This document shows positions 43,196 through 52,818 of a DNA stretch of 64,000 nt, in pieces. The stretch's first letter is position 1; every line of letters begins with the position of its first letter. Source of the DNA: an uncultured Lachnospiraceae bacterium (GTDB lineage: Bacteria > Bacillota > Clostridia > Lachnospirales > Lachnospiraceae). A program made the translations under genes and the position numbers. Location: the NCBI GenBank assembly GCA_902788035.1, contig CADAIL010000001.1, positions 124,001 to 188,000 on the forward strand, in the 5' to 3' direction. The notes below the pieces were generated by a model that made no database searches, had not been told where the DNA came from, and saw nothing but the letters and a program-made list of their open reading frames with translations.

Positions 43196-45667
43196 TCATT
43201 GATCCTGTAAACTGTAATAGACTTTATCTGTGGCTACTTTCACGCTCAAGTTGATAACAGATTCAGGACCGCACGAATAGACTACACTGTAGAACCCCGG
43301 TACGTTCGTATCGACGGGATTATCTACGGTGAGCTGCCCCATCATATTCTTTCCGTTCACATCACGCACACTCTCAACATAATCATACGGATTGAAATCG
43401 CTGCCTTTAAGAAGTGTGATTCCCTGATCAGTCAAAGTGATTTCCGGTCCTTCAATTCTCACATCGAATCTTCTGTTTACCGAAATTCCGTATAGCGTAT
43501 CGTGAATGAACTTGATTGTCAGTCGCTGGCTGGCATACTTATCCCATTTTTTCTGGAATGTGATATCCTCGTTGCCATCCCCGCCGTAGCCGTTATCGGT
43601 CATAATTCCCAAATAATCGGCAAATGCAGTATACTGCCTTTTAAGATCCCGCACAGATTCAGCATCGAACTCTATCATATCGCGGGTAACCGACGGCAGA
43701 GTTTCCGGCACCATCATTGACGGCAGATGATACCCTTCGAGCCTAAGCTTTCTTGTCACCTGAAGCCTATACCCTGAATATGTACTGTAATAATAATACA
43801 TTAAACGGTCTCTGAAGTTGCCTGTCCCGGCTGTTGCAACCGTGAGCTTCAGCAATTCTTTCAGCGCATCCCCGCTTATGTTAAAAGTGTCGTCAAGGGC
43901 TTTCGAAGTAGCGAGAATATGCTCCCGCTCGTCTGCGCTCATGACTTCCTCAAAAACAGAAAGATCCACATCTTCCACCGAAGACGCGTTTTCCCAAATT
44001 TCAAGTTTTGTCATTCCGCCTATGACTTTCTCGCCGGTGACCGCCTCGATCTCCTCGTCAGTCAGTGTATAGTACTTCTCACCTGCAATCTGTCTCACGA
44101 AGTCTACTGACTTATCTCTTATGCTTATATCCCTTAACCTTGCGTTCTTCAGCACGATGTCGTCCGTAAAGGGTTCAAATTCGCCCCCGTTGTATATAAG
44201 AGGTTCCGGATTTACAGTGATAGAAGCCCCTTTTCTGACCGTTGAAGGGAAGAACTTATTCTGTATCTTTGCGCGATATCTGAATCCAAGCACACCGACA
44301 CAGAACACACCGAGTATCGCGGCAATCAGAACAAATCGCTGCAGGACACTCATTTTTTTCAAAAATCTGTTATTTTTCCAGAAAGAAACGAACTTTTCCC
44401 GCACAGAAACGGCACCTCCCGCTTCATCAGCCTGTTCGGCAACAGGGAGAAAGACGCTGACCAGCGCTCCCATGACCATGGCTTTTGTAGCCGCGAAGAA
44501 CGAGGAAGAAACTGCGCTTGAGGCGAATACCGCTACCCACACGCTGTAGACACACACTCTCGCATAGGGATTTCTGCAAAGTCGCGCGTTGCGCCTGAAG
44601 AGCGTCAGGATAACAATGAGCATCAGTACAGCTCCGAAGAATCCGATTTCAGCCATTACTCCGGGCCAGTAATTATCCAGCAGGAATGACCTGTTCTTCA
44701 TGGATGTTCCGAAATATCGCCAGAAGCCGTATCTGAGATATAACTTTGAGTAGTGCTGCTGCGCAACCGCTGTTCCATAGGTGCCGAAGCCCGCTCCGAG
44801 GGGAAAATATGCTCTCATCGTTCTGACACCGTAACGGAGCAGTACGCTTCTCGCTTTAGTTCCGGAAAAATAGAACGTGAACTGACCTGTAAATGTGAAA
44901 GCGGCTGCAATCACAAGCGGCACGGCATATCGTATCTTTATCTTTTCCACCCTGAAAACGACGAAGACAACATAGAATAAAATGAAGAGGAACGCGAATA
45001 TGAACGCTCTCGATCGTAGTGTCGATGCCATGTTGATCATTGTCAGTGCAATGAACAGCCACGTGATCCGCCTCTTTTCAATAAAGAGGTCGGCGAAAAG
45101 AACCATAAGCATATAAAGCCCGGCTTCATAAAAATCCCCGACGCGTATGAAAACGAAATTGAAAGTACGGAAACCGTACCGCACATCTGTCGTCATGTTG
45201 ATATCTTTGAAGCAATTTATGATCAGACATACAGTTGATATCGTAATAATGATTTCTACGAACAGAGTGAGGTATTGAATTACATATTCATTATATTTCG
45301 TTTCGGAGAATAGGCGCACCGCTCCCAGAGAGGCAGCAATGAATTTGAACATATTAAACGCGTCGAGCAGCCAGTAATAGCGATTGCCTACAAGACTGAA
45401 TCTGATGTTTCCCGCGAGACCGAGCGCAAGCATACACAGCGTGAAGAAAATAACAAGGAGCTCATCCCTGTAGATTCTTTGCGTCCGGATAATATCAATC
45501 AGGAACACCAGCCCCATAAGAAGAGCTGTCGCCTCATCGAGGTATCGGACCGGACCGATATATTTGCGCAGAACTGTCTCAATTATAAGAGCTGTCAGAT
45601 AGCAGGCTATGAGAAACTGCGGCATATGAATATTTGAAAATACCTGATAAATATGTGTCTTTTTCAA
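43196..45667 (-). CDS. O-antigen-ligase/polymerase-like membrane protein with large extracellular tail
   Basis: An 823-residue protein in two parts. Residues 1-430 are a polytopic membrane domain with a wide loop after RYGVRTMRAYFPLGAGFGTYG, as in O-antigen ligases/Wzy polymerases. After one more helix (about 443-463) a soluble, probably extracellular region follows. It contains an unrecognised helical domain (about 500-720) and a final Ig-like domain (ITLLKGSDFNPYDYVESVRD...GFYSVVYSC) of the type in bacterial surface proteins. The start is TTG 45667 with GAGAGG upstream. It probably joins or polymerises the glycan made by the cluster. Confidence 0.72.
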   Translation of the reverse strand: MKKTHIYQVFSNIHMPQFLIACYLTALIIETVLRKYIGPVRYLDEATALLMGLVFLIDIIRTQRIYRDELLVIFFTLCMLALGLAGNIRFSLVGNRYYWLLDAFNMFKFIAASLGAVRLFSETKYNEYVIQYLTLFVEIIITISTVCLIINCFKDINMTTDVRYGFRTFNFVFIRVGDFYEAGLYMLMVLFADLFIEKRRITWLFIALTMINMASTLRSRAFIFAFLFILFYVVFVVFRVEKIKIRYAVPLVIAAAFTFTGQFTFYFSGTKARSVLLRYGVRTMRAYFPLGAGFGTYGTAVAQQHYSKLYLRYGFWRYFGTSMKNRSFLLDNYWPGVMAEIGFFGAVLMLIVILTLFRRNARLCRNPYARVCVYSVWVAVFASSAVSSSFFAATKAMVMGALVSVFLPVAEQADEAGGAVSVREKFVSFWKNNRFLKKMSVLQRFVLIAAILGVFCVGVLGFRYRAKIQNKFFPSTVRKGASITVNPEPLIYNGGEFEPFTDDIVLKNARLRDISIRDKSVDFVRQIAGEKYYTLTDEEIEAVTGEKVIGGMTKLEIWENASSVEDVDLSVFEEVMSADEREHILATSKALDDTFNISGDALKELLKLTVATAGTGNFRDRLMYYYYSTYSGYRLQVTRKLRLEGYHLPSMMVPETLPSVTRDMIEFDAESVRDLKRQYTAFADYLGIMTDNGYGGDGNEDITFQKKWDKYASQRLTIKFIHDTLYGISVNRRFDVRIEGPEITLTDQGITLLKGSDFNPYDYVESVRDVNGKNMMGQLTVDNPVDTNVPGFYSVVYSCGPESVINLSVKVATDKVYYSLQDQ

Positions 45668-45770
45668 ATGTACACCTCTCCATGTGCCGTATATTGAAAT
45701 CCGTGGTATGTAAGCGCGGTATGCCGTTCAGCTCTGCTGACATAATTTCAAACGGAGCCTCCGCTTAATA

Positions 45771-46895
45771 TCATGACCGAAGAAGCTTTCGCATCAGTGT
45801 AACGACTGTTCGGGTCGCCGTACCCTTTTCGGCGCTGCCGAGTTCCGCGTGATGCCTGTCGGCTTCCTTCTTGTAGTGCTCTTCATCGAAATCACGGATG
45901 ATTTCTTCGAGGGCGTCGATATCTCTCGCCATCGGGAATGGCCACTCGCTGACCGGGGTGTAGAAATTCCTGTCGGCAAGATAATCATCGAGATCCGGAG
46001 CGTAGATAAAGCAAGGTTTATAAGTGAGTGAAGCGTCCCAGATACAGGAAGAATAGTCGGTGATCAGGGCGGAACTTGCGTACAGAAGCTCCTGCATATC
46101 ATCGTACGTCGTGGCATCGATCACATGAGGATTATTGTCATAGCAGTCCAGATCCCCTGTGAATCTGTGGAATCTCAGAAGAAATACGAATTCGCCGCCA
46201 AACCGCTGAGACAAAGCAGCAATGACGCGGTCTACATCGAGCTTGTATACCTCCGGTCCGGCATTATCTCTGAACGTCGGAGCATAGAGAACAATCTTCT
46301 TTTCTTCCGGTATGTTATAGAACTTCTTTACTTTTCTTACAACCCAGTCGTGCTTGCCGAAGAAAATATCATTGCGCGGCATACCGATCTCAAGAATTTT
46401 TTCGGGGGCATTGTCATAGAGTACTTTAATATTATTTTCAGAAAAGCGCGCACAGCTCGAGATAAAATACGTTGTCGTGTCCATCATATGCTTCACATAT
46501 GAGACATGTTCGCTGGTCGCGTCCTTGTATGACTTTTTATAGGAACCGCCGCCATGCCAGGTGTTAATTACAGTCTGTTTTTTACGGACAGGGATATAGG
46601 ACTGTACACCGTGGTTATCAATCAGGAAACCTGCGGTGATCAGATAATATATTGCCCTCAGGGAGAGCTGGGGAACGACCTTGATACCCTTCTTTTTGAG
46701 GAATGCATACTTTTTCGGATCGTTGAACAGCCAGATCTGTTCAAACTCGTCATCGCAGTTCCTGAGGATATATTTGGAAATGTATTTCGGACTGCAGGTA
46801 TAGGATTCCCCCTGGTTGCTCCGGAAAACGACCCGGTTCTTCTTTACGGGAAATATCCAGAAGATTTTTAAGAGAGTTAGAAGAAGTTCTTTCAC
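45771..46895 (-). CDS. CDP-glycerol glycerophosphotransferase family protein (TagB/TagF-like)
   Basis: A 374-residue membrane-associated transferase of the CDP-glycerol:poly(glycerophosphate) family. Diagnostic elements are NTWHGGGSYKKSYKD (catalytic His), GMPRNDIFF, VLYAPTFRDNAG and ITDYSSCIWDASLTYKP. It would add one or more glycerol phosphates from CDP-glycerol, the product of nearby tagD, to a lipid-linked acceptor. The start is GTG 46895 preceded by AAAGGA. A primer-type (TagB) and a polymerase (TagF) role cannot be told apart. Confidence 0.87.
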   Translation of the reverse strand: MKELLLTLLKIFWIFPVKKNRVVFRSNQGESYTCSPKYISKYILRNCDDEFEQIWLFNDPKKYAFLKKKGIKVVPQLSLRAIYYLITAGFLIDNHGVQSYIPVRKKQTVINTWHGGGSYKKSYKDATSEHVSYVKHMMDTTTYFISSCARFSENNIKVLYDNAPEKILEIGMPRNDIFFGKHDWVVRKVKKFYNIPEEKKIVLYAPTFRDNAGPEVYKLDVDRVIAALSQRFGGEFVFLLRFHRFTGDLDCYDNNPHVIDATTYDDMQELLYASSALITDYSSCIWDASLTYKPCFIYAPDLDDYLADRNFYTPVSEWPFPMARDIDALEEIIRDFDEEHYKKEADRHHAELGSAEKGTATRTVVTLMRKLLRS

Positions 46896-46921
46896 GACGC
46901 ATCCTTTCTCATGTTAGTTTT

Positions 46922-48022
46922 TCACTTCGAGACCTGGCTTTTTTCAGTCAGGACACACAATTTTGACCATAGGGTATTAAACACAAAAGCAACTGCGAGC
47001 GCACCTGAAAGGACTGCGATGACAGTTAAGACATAAGATACGACTCCGTGTCCGAACAGATAGTTGATTTTCAGCTTCTGAAGAACGCGGAAGACCATCA
47101 TATGGCACAGATAGATTTCCATACTGTACTTGGCAATAAATTTTACTAAAACGCCCGGTATGCTTTTGTAAGTGAGGTCACGTATAATAGCGCATATGAG
47201 CCAACACGCAAAAATCAACAGAATGTAAAGTATACGGATATACTTATTCTCATAAATGGCCGGCGTTACAAAATAAACAACAGTGATCAGTACTGTAAAT
47301 GCCAAAAAGACCAGTGAGTGCTTCTCAAGTCCGGTTACAATTTCATCTTTATAGAGGAAGATGATGGCTCCGGCAACGAAAAACATCGCGCAGAAGAGGA
47401 AATTCTGCCTAAGGTAATAGCCGTCCGGATATTGCTCGGAACTCATGAAATGATATGTACAGGCGAAATTATAAATAACAGCGCATACCATGGTCTTCCA
47501 TGCAGCCGCTCTCGTCCGGGTCAGAACGCAGAACATCGGGAACAGAGCGTAAAAGACAAATGTCACGCCGATGAACCACCCGACACCGATCACAGTCAGT
47601 TTGCTTGGCTCAGGGAGAAGCCCGAACAGGAGTGTTACATTTGCAAATCCCTCAAGGAGTCTCTTAAAACTAAAATCCGTGACCAGATCGAGAATGACCA
47701 GAAAGGAAAAGAACGGAAGTATGCGTGCCGCCCTCTTTTTATAGAAAGCAGCAAGATCAATCTTTCCGTTCAGCATGCGCTCATGGTAACCGCAGCACAT
47801 GCCGAACGCGGATATCATCATAAAGAGGTAGACAAGCTGAGTGAACCACGGAATAATACGTTCAGCGAGCACACCGCCTATGTCATACTGGTTATTGCTC
47901 TTTGAGATCATATGCATCATGATAATGCCGATGGCCGCCAGTGCCCTCAGAGCGTCAATCGAAGGATATCTTTTTTTACTCTCAGCAGTCTTCTTCATTA
48001 CTGATCCAAATCTCCAAATCAT
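46922..48022 (-). CDS. Acyltransferase 3 family membrane protein
   Basis: A 366-residue protein with about ten helices and the family's N-terminal RYPSIDALRALAAIGIIMMHM. The family transfers acetyl or other acyl groups to surface glycans. Its position inside the polymer cluster suggests O-acetylation of that polymer. Two starts are possible: ATG 48022 (GGAG 8 nt upstream) or ATG 47998, at which the homologous part begins. I list the longer. Confidence 0.83.
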   Translation of the reverse strand: MIWRFGSVMKKTAESKKRYPSIDALRALAAIGIIMMHMISKSNNQYDIGGVLAERIIPWFTQLVYLFMMISAFGMCCGYHERMLNGKIDLAAFYKKRAARILPFFSFLVILDLVTDFSFKRLLEGFANVTLLFGLLPEPSKLTVIGVGWFIGVTFVFYALFPMFCVLTRTRAAAWKTMVCAVIYNFACTYHFMSSEQYPDGYYLRQNFLFCAMFFVAGAIIFLYKDEIVTGLEKHSLVFLAFTVLITVVYFVTPAIYENKYIRILYILLIFACWLICAIIRDLTYKSIPGVLVKFIAKYSMEIYLCHMMVFRVLQKLKINYLFGHGVVSYVLTVIAVLSGALAVAFVFNTLWSKLCVLTEKSQVSK

Positions 48023-48049
48023 CTCATGAGCTCCGTACTGCCTGCCGGA

Positions 48050-50128
48050 TTATTTCCAGTAGGCTGTGATACCGTGGGCGATCCTCTTCTCAGGCGGAGG
48101 AGGAGTCATAAAGCTCTCGCCGTAAAGGTCAGTGAGACGCTCGGCGTAGTCGGCCGTGCAGCGTACATTAATATCTTCAAATTTCTTCCATACAACGTCT
48201 GTAAAGTAGTATGGGTGGAATTTGTCCATCTTTTTATATACGCCGAAAAAGCTAATGCCCCATTTTTTATCACTGTACGGGAACTTTACCGGAATCTTTC
48301 TGATCGGCGCAAGGAACATGTCCGGCTTTACGGCTGTGACATAAAGCTTCTTTAGCACAGCTTTGAACGGATTTCTGTTCTTTTTCTTTGACTTTGTGTA
48401 GCTGTAAGCTCTTGCTTTGCCGAGAATATCCAGCTGCTTCAGAGCTTTATCGAACTCCTTCTCATTGTCAGGTCTTCCGTCGACCGGGAAGACATCGATC
48501 CAGAGTGCGGAATTGTACTGCTTATATCGAAGCGGCATAACGGACAGCGTACGATCATCAATGATTTTGGCAAATGCGTTTGTCGCCCCGCTCTCCCTGC
48601 TATGCACCAGAGATAAATGCTCTCCGATTTTCTCTTTTTCGGCAAGCTCGATAAAACGGTCATAGTCCGGTCTCGGCATTGTGATGTCAATATCATCGTC
48701 CCATGGGATAAAACCTCCATGGCGGACCGCGCCGATGAGGGTGCCTGAATCCACTGTCCACCTCAGCTTATTGTCAGAGCAGAACCTTATGAAGTGGCGG
48801 AAAATATTCATCTCAACGAGCTTTACTTCAGCCGGAGTAAGTTTTTTTTTCGGGTTTTTCGATACGGCCTCATCTCTTAAGGCCTGGATCCCTGCCTGAG
48901 CATCAGACAGCTTTTCGTCAGTCACAAGCGACATGGCGCCCGGTTCGGCATATTCTTCGGCATCTTCAGGGAGCACATTATGGTCATCTGACAGTGCTTC
49001 AGGGTCCTTTAGAAAGCGGCTTTCAGATTCACTTTCTTTCACAGCTTCACAGGAAGCCGTATCGCTGCTTCGCGCATCGCTGCCTGCGGCTGCATTGCCG
49101 GACTTAGCCCCTTTTGACCTGTTCATCGGACCTACATGTTTTTCGAAATCGTAGAGGAACTCCGGCAGCATCTTTGCAATAATCTCGCAGTCCTCGGCAT
49201 ACTCCGGGAATTTCTTCCACATCTGCAGGTTGGCAGCTGATACAGCCGGATTAAAATGTTTCTTTGGCGCTACGTGGTGCGACCAGTCTTCGCCGATGAA
49301 CTCGACAATTTTCTTCATCTCCTCATCGTAGTGGAAAATGAGATCCTCGAACTGAAGTCTCAGTACCGGAGCATCGTCCGGTATATCACCGATCATTGCC
49401 CTGTGATCGCGGAATACGCGCGCAAACGGTTCCGCTTCCGCCGGAAGCACATGATCTCCATAGCGTCTCTGCTGGACGAACAGATCTCTGGGATCGCGGT
49501 CCACAACGATGACTCTGATGTCTTTCACATATGATAAATAGCGCGTAATATTGCTGGTTGCCACAAACTGATCGAGTACAATGAACGGCTGATTTTTCGG
49601 GTTCAGCAGCCTGCACAGTTTATCGACATAAGCCTGGGTCTTTTCAATAAATTCATCCCTTGTAATATGGACATGATAGTAGTCCTGATTCGGGAAATAA
49701 TTATAGCGGAATGGCTTCTTCAGCGGCTTCGGCATGAGCTTGTCCTTAGCCCTTCTGGAATAATAAATAAATTTCTGAGGGCCTGAAAGAAGCTGCAGAT
49801 CACCGTGCCAGTAGCCCTTATAAGTCTCGGTGACAAGGCTGTCGACGTACTCCTGCGAATATTTGAGCCAGTTACTTCCGAAAATTTTTCTGTAGCCGTA
49901 TGCCGTTTCACGGGCAAATTTCATGTACCTTCGCAGCGCATAGCCGGAATTCAGGCGGTGCGGATTCTCCACAAGATTGTATTCAAGATCAGAAACACCG
50001 TCCGGATCCTGAAGAAAACGGCATTCAATATTTGTAGGCGCTGATGGGCAGTTGTCGAATTCTTTTAGGAAATCATCGACTGCGCCGGACCCGGTCCCAT
50101 GGAAACTAATACATGTTATTATTCTCAT
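48050..50128 (-). CDS. Fusion of a sulfotransferase-like domain and a LicD-type phosphotransferase
   Basis: A 692-residue protein. The N-terminal part (1-335) looks like a PAPS-dependent sulfotransferase: the start CISFHGTGSG (6-15) is at the 5'-phosphosulfate loop position and VVDRDPRDLF (208-217) fits the 3'-phosphate site. A low-complexity acidic/Ser linker follows (about 336-425). The C-terminal part (about 435-692) is LicD/FKRP-like, with VDSGTLIGAVRHGGFIPWDD (459-478) and the metal-binding DDDIDI. LicD proteins transfer phosphocholine or similar to teichoic acids. The gene lies 14 nt downstream of the GT4-radical SAM gene. Catalysis by the first domain is inferred only. Confidence 0.8.
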   Translation of the reverse strand: MRIITCISFHGTGSGAVDDFLKEFDNCPSAPTNIECRFLQDPDGVSDLEYNLVENPHRLNSGYALRRYMKFARETAYGYRKIFGSNWLKYSQEYVDSLVTETYKGYWHGDLQLLSGPQKFIYYSRRAKDKLMPKPLKKPFRYNYFPNQDYYHVHITRDEFIEKTQAYVDKLCRLLNPKNQPFIVLDQFVATSNITRYLSYVKDIRVIVVDRDPRDLFVQQRRYGDHVLPAEAEPFARVFRDHRAMIGDIPDDAPVLRLQFEDLIFHYDEEMKKIVEFIGEDWSHHVAPKKHFNPAVSAANLQMWKKFPEYAEDCEIIAKMLPEFLYDFEKHVGPMNRSKGAKSGNAAAGSDARSSDTASCEAVKESESESRFLKDPEALSDDHNVLPEDAEEYAEPGAMSLVTDEKLSDAQAGIQALRDEAVSKNPKKKLTPAEVKLVEMNIFRHFIRFCSDNKLRWTVDSGTLIGAVRHGGFIPWDDDIDITMPRPDYDRFIELAEKEKIGEHLSLVHSRESGATNAFAKIIDDRTLSVMPLRYKQYNSALWIDVFPVDGRPDNEKEFDKALKQLDILGKARAYSYTKSKKKNRNPFKAVLKKLYVTAVKPDMFLAPIRKIPVKFPYSDKKWGISFFGVYKKMDKFHPYYFTDVVWKKFEDINVRCTADYAERLTDLYGESFMTPPPPEKRIAHGITAYWK

Positions 50129-50142
50129 TTTATACCTCGAAT

Positions 50143-52797
50143 TTAAAAGTGATTGCCGCTGCCGCTCATCTGGGAAGCAATGTCAGCGTCAACAATATCC
50201 TCGCCGGTACGGCCTACAAGCTGCTGCCTGGATGTCTCGGAAAGTCCGTCATTGATTACAGCTCGCATATCGCAGGTGCTGCATTTGTCAAGATCTTCTT
50301 TCGTGAGCTTTCCGTCGCGGTAATCGCGCACGACCTTAAGCTCATACATACTGTACTTCTTCTTTCTGAAGAAGCGAAGGAACTTGTGGCGCACTACCCA
50401 GAGAGCGGGCTTCCAGATATGCCTGTGCATAGCCGGGGATACAGAACCGATCATCCAGCAGTCGCGGTCACAGTTCCTTACTTTTCGGCGTACAATTTCG
50501 GCTTCCGGACTGTTCCAGAGTTCATCCCAGGTCTGCTCGTTGAGGTTGCCCATTACTTCCTTGTCCTTGGTCCCATTGCAGGGCATGACGTCGCCGTAAG
50601 GATCAATGAAGAACGTGTCAAAACTCATATCGCACGGAAGAAGTCTCTTCTGCCCGTAGATATAATTGATAAGTCCGTGGTTGAAATATGCTCTGAACCA
50701 CTTCTTCGGGCTGTTGGAATTCAGAAGCTCGTTGACCAGACGCTCGAACTGCTTGGCAACCTTCGGGCGGTCATGGATGATATTCTTGGCCTCGACAAAA
50801 TAGAATGAGTTGTGAAGCGAAGCGGTCGCGAATTCCATTCCGAGGCGGTTCGAGATTCTATAGAGCTTGACAAGATCCATGCAGTTCGCGTCCTGCACTG
50901 TCATGCCGAATCCGACATCCTTCATGCCCATCTTGCGAAGCTTCTTGAGAGTCGTGTAGCCTCTGTTGAAGCCATCGGGAAGTCCTCGGATCGCGTTGTT
51001 GGTCTCCTCAAGGCCTTCGATGGAAATGCGGATTCCGATGTCCGGGAATTCCTTACAGAGGTCGATAATTCGATCAGTGAAGAAACCGTTCGTTGAGATG
51101 ACGATACGGTCACTCTTCTTTCTGAGTTCTCGAACGATATCTTTGAGATCTGTACGGATGAAGGGCTCCCCGCCGGTGATATTTGTAAAATACATTGGCG
51201 GAAGCTTCTTGATTGTCTCAATTGAGATTTCTTCCTCGACTTTGGACGGCTTCTTGTAGCGGTTGCACATATTGCAGCGCGCATTGCAGCGGTACGTGAC
51301 AATGACCGTGCCGTTGAGTTTCTTTGTTCTCTCAGCTTTCTTTGCGCCGGGGACTTTGTCCATGAGCTCTGCCGCCTTGCCCTTGCCGGGAAGCTTTTCC
51401 ATGAGCTTAGCCGCCTTGCCCTTTCCGGGAAGCTTTTCCATGAGCTTAGCCGCCTTTTCCTTTACAGGGATTTTATCTGCAATATTTTCGATTATCGTCT
51501 TCTTTTCAGTGTCTGACATAGTACTTTCACCTTCTTTATCAATACTCGTATTCACATCGCCGGACATATCAAGTTCCTCACCGGCATAAATCTTAAGCAG
51601 CTTTTCGCAATATTCCTCAGTTGAGTCAAAGCTTACATGTCTGCAATTATCTGTATATCTCTCGATAAGAAGATCATCTTCCCAGAGCTTTTGGATTTTA
51701 TTGGCCAGCTCCGCAGTACTTCCCGGTTCAAACAGCTCGCCGGTCTCATTCTCTTTAATGAGCTCAGGGATTCCGCCAATCCTGCTTCCGAGTACAGGCG
51801 TTCCGTACATCTGGCTCTCCATGACTGAGAACGGACAGTTCTCGTACCATTCGGAAGGGTACACCGAGAATCGTGCTCCGCTGATGAGATCCGTGAGAGC
51901 TTTTCCGGTCATAAAGCCGACATTCTGAATATTGGGGACACTCATCGTCTCTTCCGCAAGAGGGCCGGTTCCTGCAAATACGAACTTCACATCAGGAAGA
52001 AGGCTCACTGCTTTAAGAAGTGTCTTAATCCCCTTCTCCTCGGAGAATCTTCCGAAGTAGAGAACATATTTCTTCGGGATGTCGTCATCTGAAGCGGTTT
52101 TAGCGTCTTCCTCTACTCTGTCAATAAAGTTGTGGAGCGCGATTGTCTTTCCGGCAAACTGCGGATTGGTATCCATACGGCTCTTCATGAACTCTGAGCA
52201 GCAGATAAATGTATCGATTTTGCTGTAGACATCTGTGTGATTCCATATTTCCGCCTCCATCATGCCGACAGCAGATTTTGCGGTAGAACCGTGGATACAT
52301 TTGCCCCGAAGACAGTTCGTAAAATGCCCTCCGACACACTTCTCGCAGATCACACCCGAGTTGGGATTCATCAGCATGTGGTTCGGACAGATAAGCTGGT
52401 AATCGTGGGCCGTGAATATGATTTTACAGGCTTTACCGGTTTCTTTCTTCCACTTTTCAATTTCAAGAATGACAGATGGAGTGAGCTGATAATTGAAATT
52501 ATTGAGATGACACACATCGGGCTCAAAATCATCAAGCACGAGACGGATCTTCTTACGGGCTTCCGTACTGTAAATTGTTTTTACCGGGTAGGTCAGCTTT
52601 GAGAGCGCGCTTCCGCCGTGAAAATCCATATCAGATGTGTAGGCTTCCGCGCTGTTGCCGACGCACCGGCCTTCGTGTTCCATGCCGAAATACTGTACTT
52701 CGTGTCCAATGCTTTTCAGATAATCACCGATCTTGAAGATGTAGGTTTCCGATCCGCCGTTCGGATACAGGAATTTGTTGATCATTAATACTTTCAT
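50143..52797 (-). CDS. Fusion of a GT4 glycosyltransferase and a radical SAM enzyme
   Basis: An 884-residue protein from ATG 52797 (AAGGAG upstream). Residues 1-410 form a GT-B glycosyltransferase family 4: FLYPNGGSETYIFKIG, GRFSEEKGI, and the donor-site PSEWYENCPFSVMESQMYGTPVL. A linker (about 416-485) carries three tandem PGKGKAAKLMEKL-type repeats. Then comes a radical SAM core with the Fe-S triad CNARCNMC (Cys504, 508, 511), TGGEPFIR, and a SPASM-like tail with PCNGTKDKEVMGNL and CSTCD. An internal ribosome binding site and ATG (51519) lie at the linker start. No standard enzyme combines these two. Confidence 0.85.
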   Translation of the reverse strand: MKVLMINKFLYPNGGSETYIFKIGDYLKSIGHEVQYFGMEHEGRCVGNSAEAYTSDMDFHGGSALSKLTYPVKTIYSTEARKKIRLVLDDFEPDVCHLNNFNYQLTPSVILEIEKWKKETGKACKIIFTAHDYQLICPNHMLMNPNSGVICEKCVGGHFTNCLRGKCIHGSTAKSAVGMMEAEIWNHTDVYSKIDTFICCSEFMKSRMDTNPQFAGKTIALHNFIDRVEEDAKTASDDDIPKKYVLYFGRFSEEKGIKTLLKAVSLLPDVKFVFAGTGPLAEETMSVPNIQNVGFMTGKALTDLISGARFSVYPSEWYENCPFSVMESQMYGTPVLGSRIGGIPELIKENETGELFEPGSTAELANKIQKLWEDDLLIERYTDNCRHVSFDSTEEYCEKLLKIYAGEELDMSGDVNTSIDKEGESTMSDTEKKTIIENIADKIPVKEKAAKLMEKLPGKGKAAKLMEKLPGKGKAAELMDKVPGAKKAERTKKLNGTVIVTYRCNARCNMCNRYKKPSKVEEEISIETIKKLPPMYFTNITGGEPFIRTDLKDIVRELRKKSDRIVISTNGFFTDRIIDLCKEFPDIGIRISIEGLEETNNAIRGLPDGFNRGYTTLKKLRKMGMKDVGFGMTVQDANCMDLVKLYRISNRLGMEFATASLHNSFYFVEAKNIIHDRPKVAKQFERLVNELLNSNSPKKWFRAYFNHGLINYIYGQKRLLPCDMSFDTFFIDPYGDVMPCNGTKDKEVMGNLNEQTWDELWNSPEAEIVRRKVRNCDRDCWMIGSVSPAMHRHIWKPALWVVRHKFLRFFRKKKYSMYELKVVRDYRDGKLTKEDLDKCSTCDMRAVINDGLSETSRQQLVGRTGEDIVDADIASQMSGSGNHF
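51350..51475. repeat. In-frame tandem repeat coding for the fusion linker
   Basis: Three units of about 42 bp code for the Lys-rich helical repeats between the glycosyltransferase and radical SAM domains. The first two copies are almost identical in DNA, indicating recent duplication. Confidence 0.75.
51517..51535 (-). promoter_or_regulatory. Internal ribosome binding site and start codon inside the GT4-radical SAM gene
   Basis: AAGGTG followed 8 nt later by ATG 51519 in frame, at the beginning of the linker (MSDTEKKTI). It could produce a separate radical SAM polypeptide. Confidence 0.45.
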
Positions 52798-52818
52798 AAT
52801 TGACTCCTTCAAAAAAAT

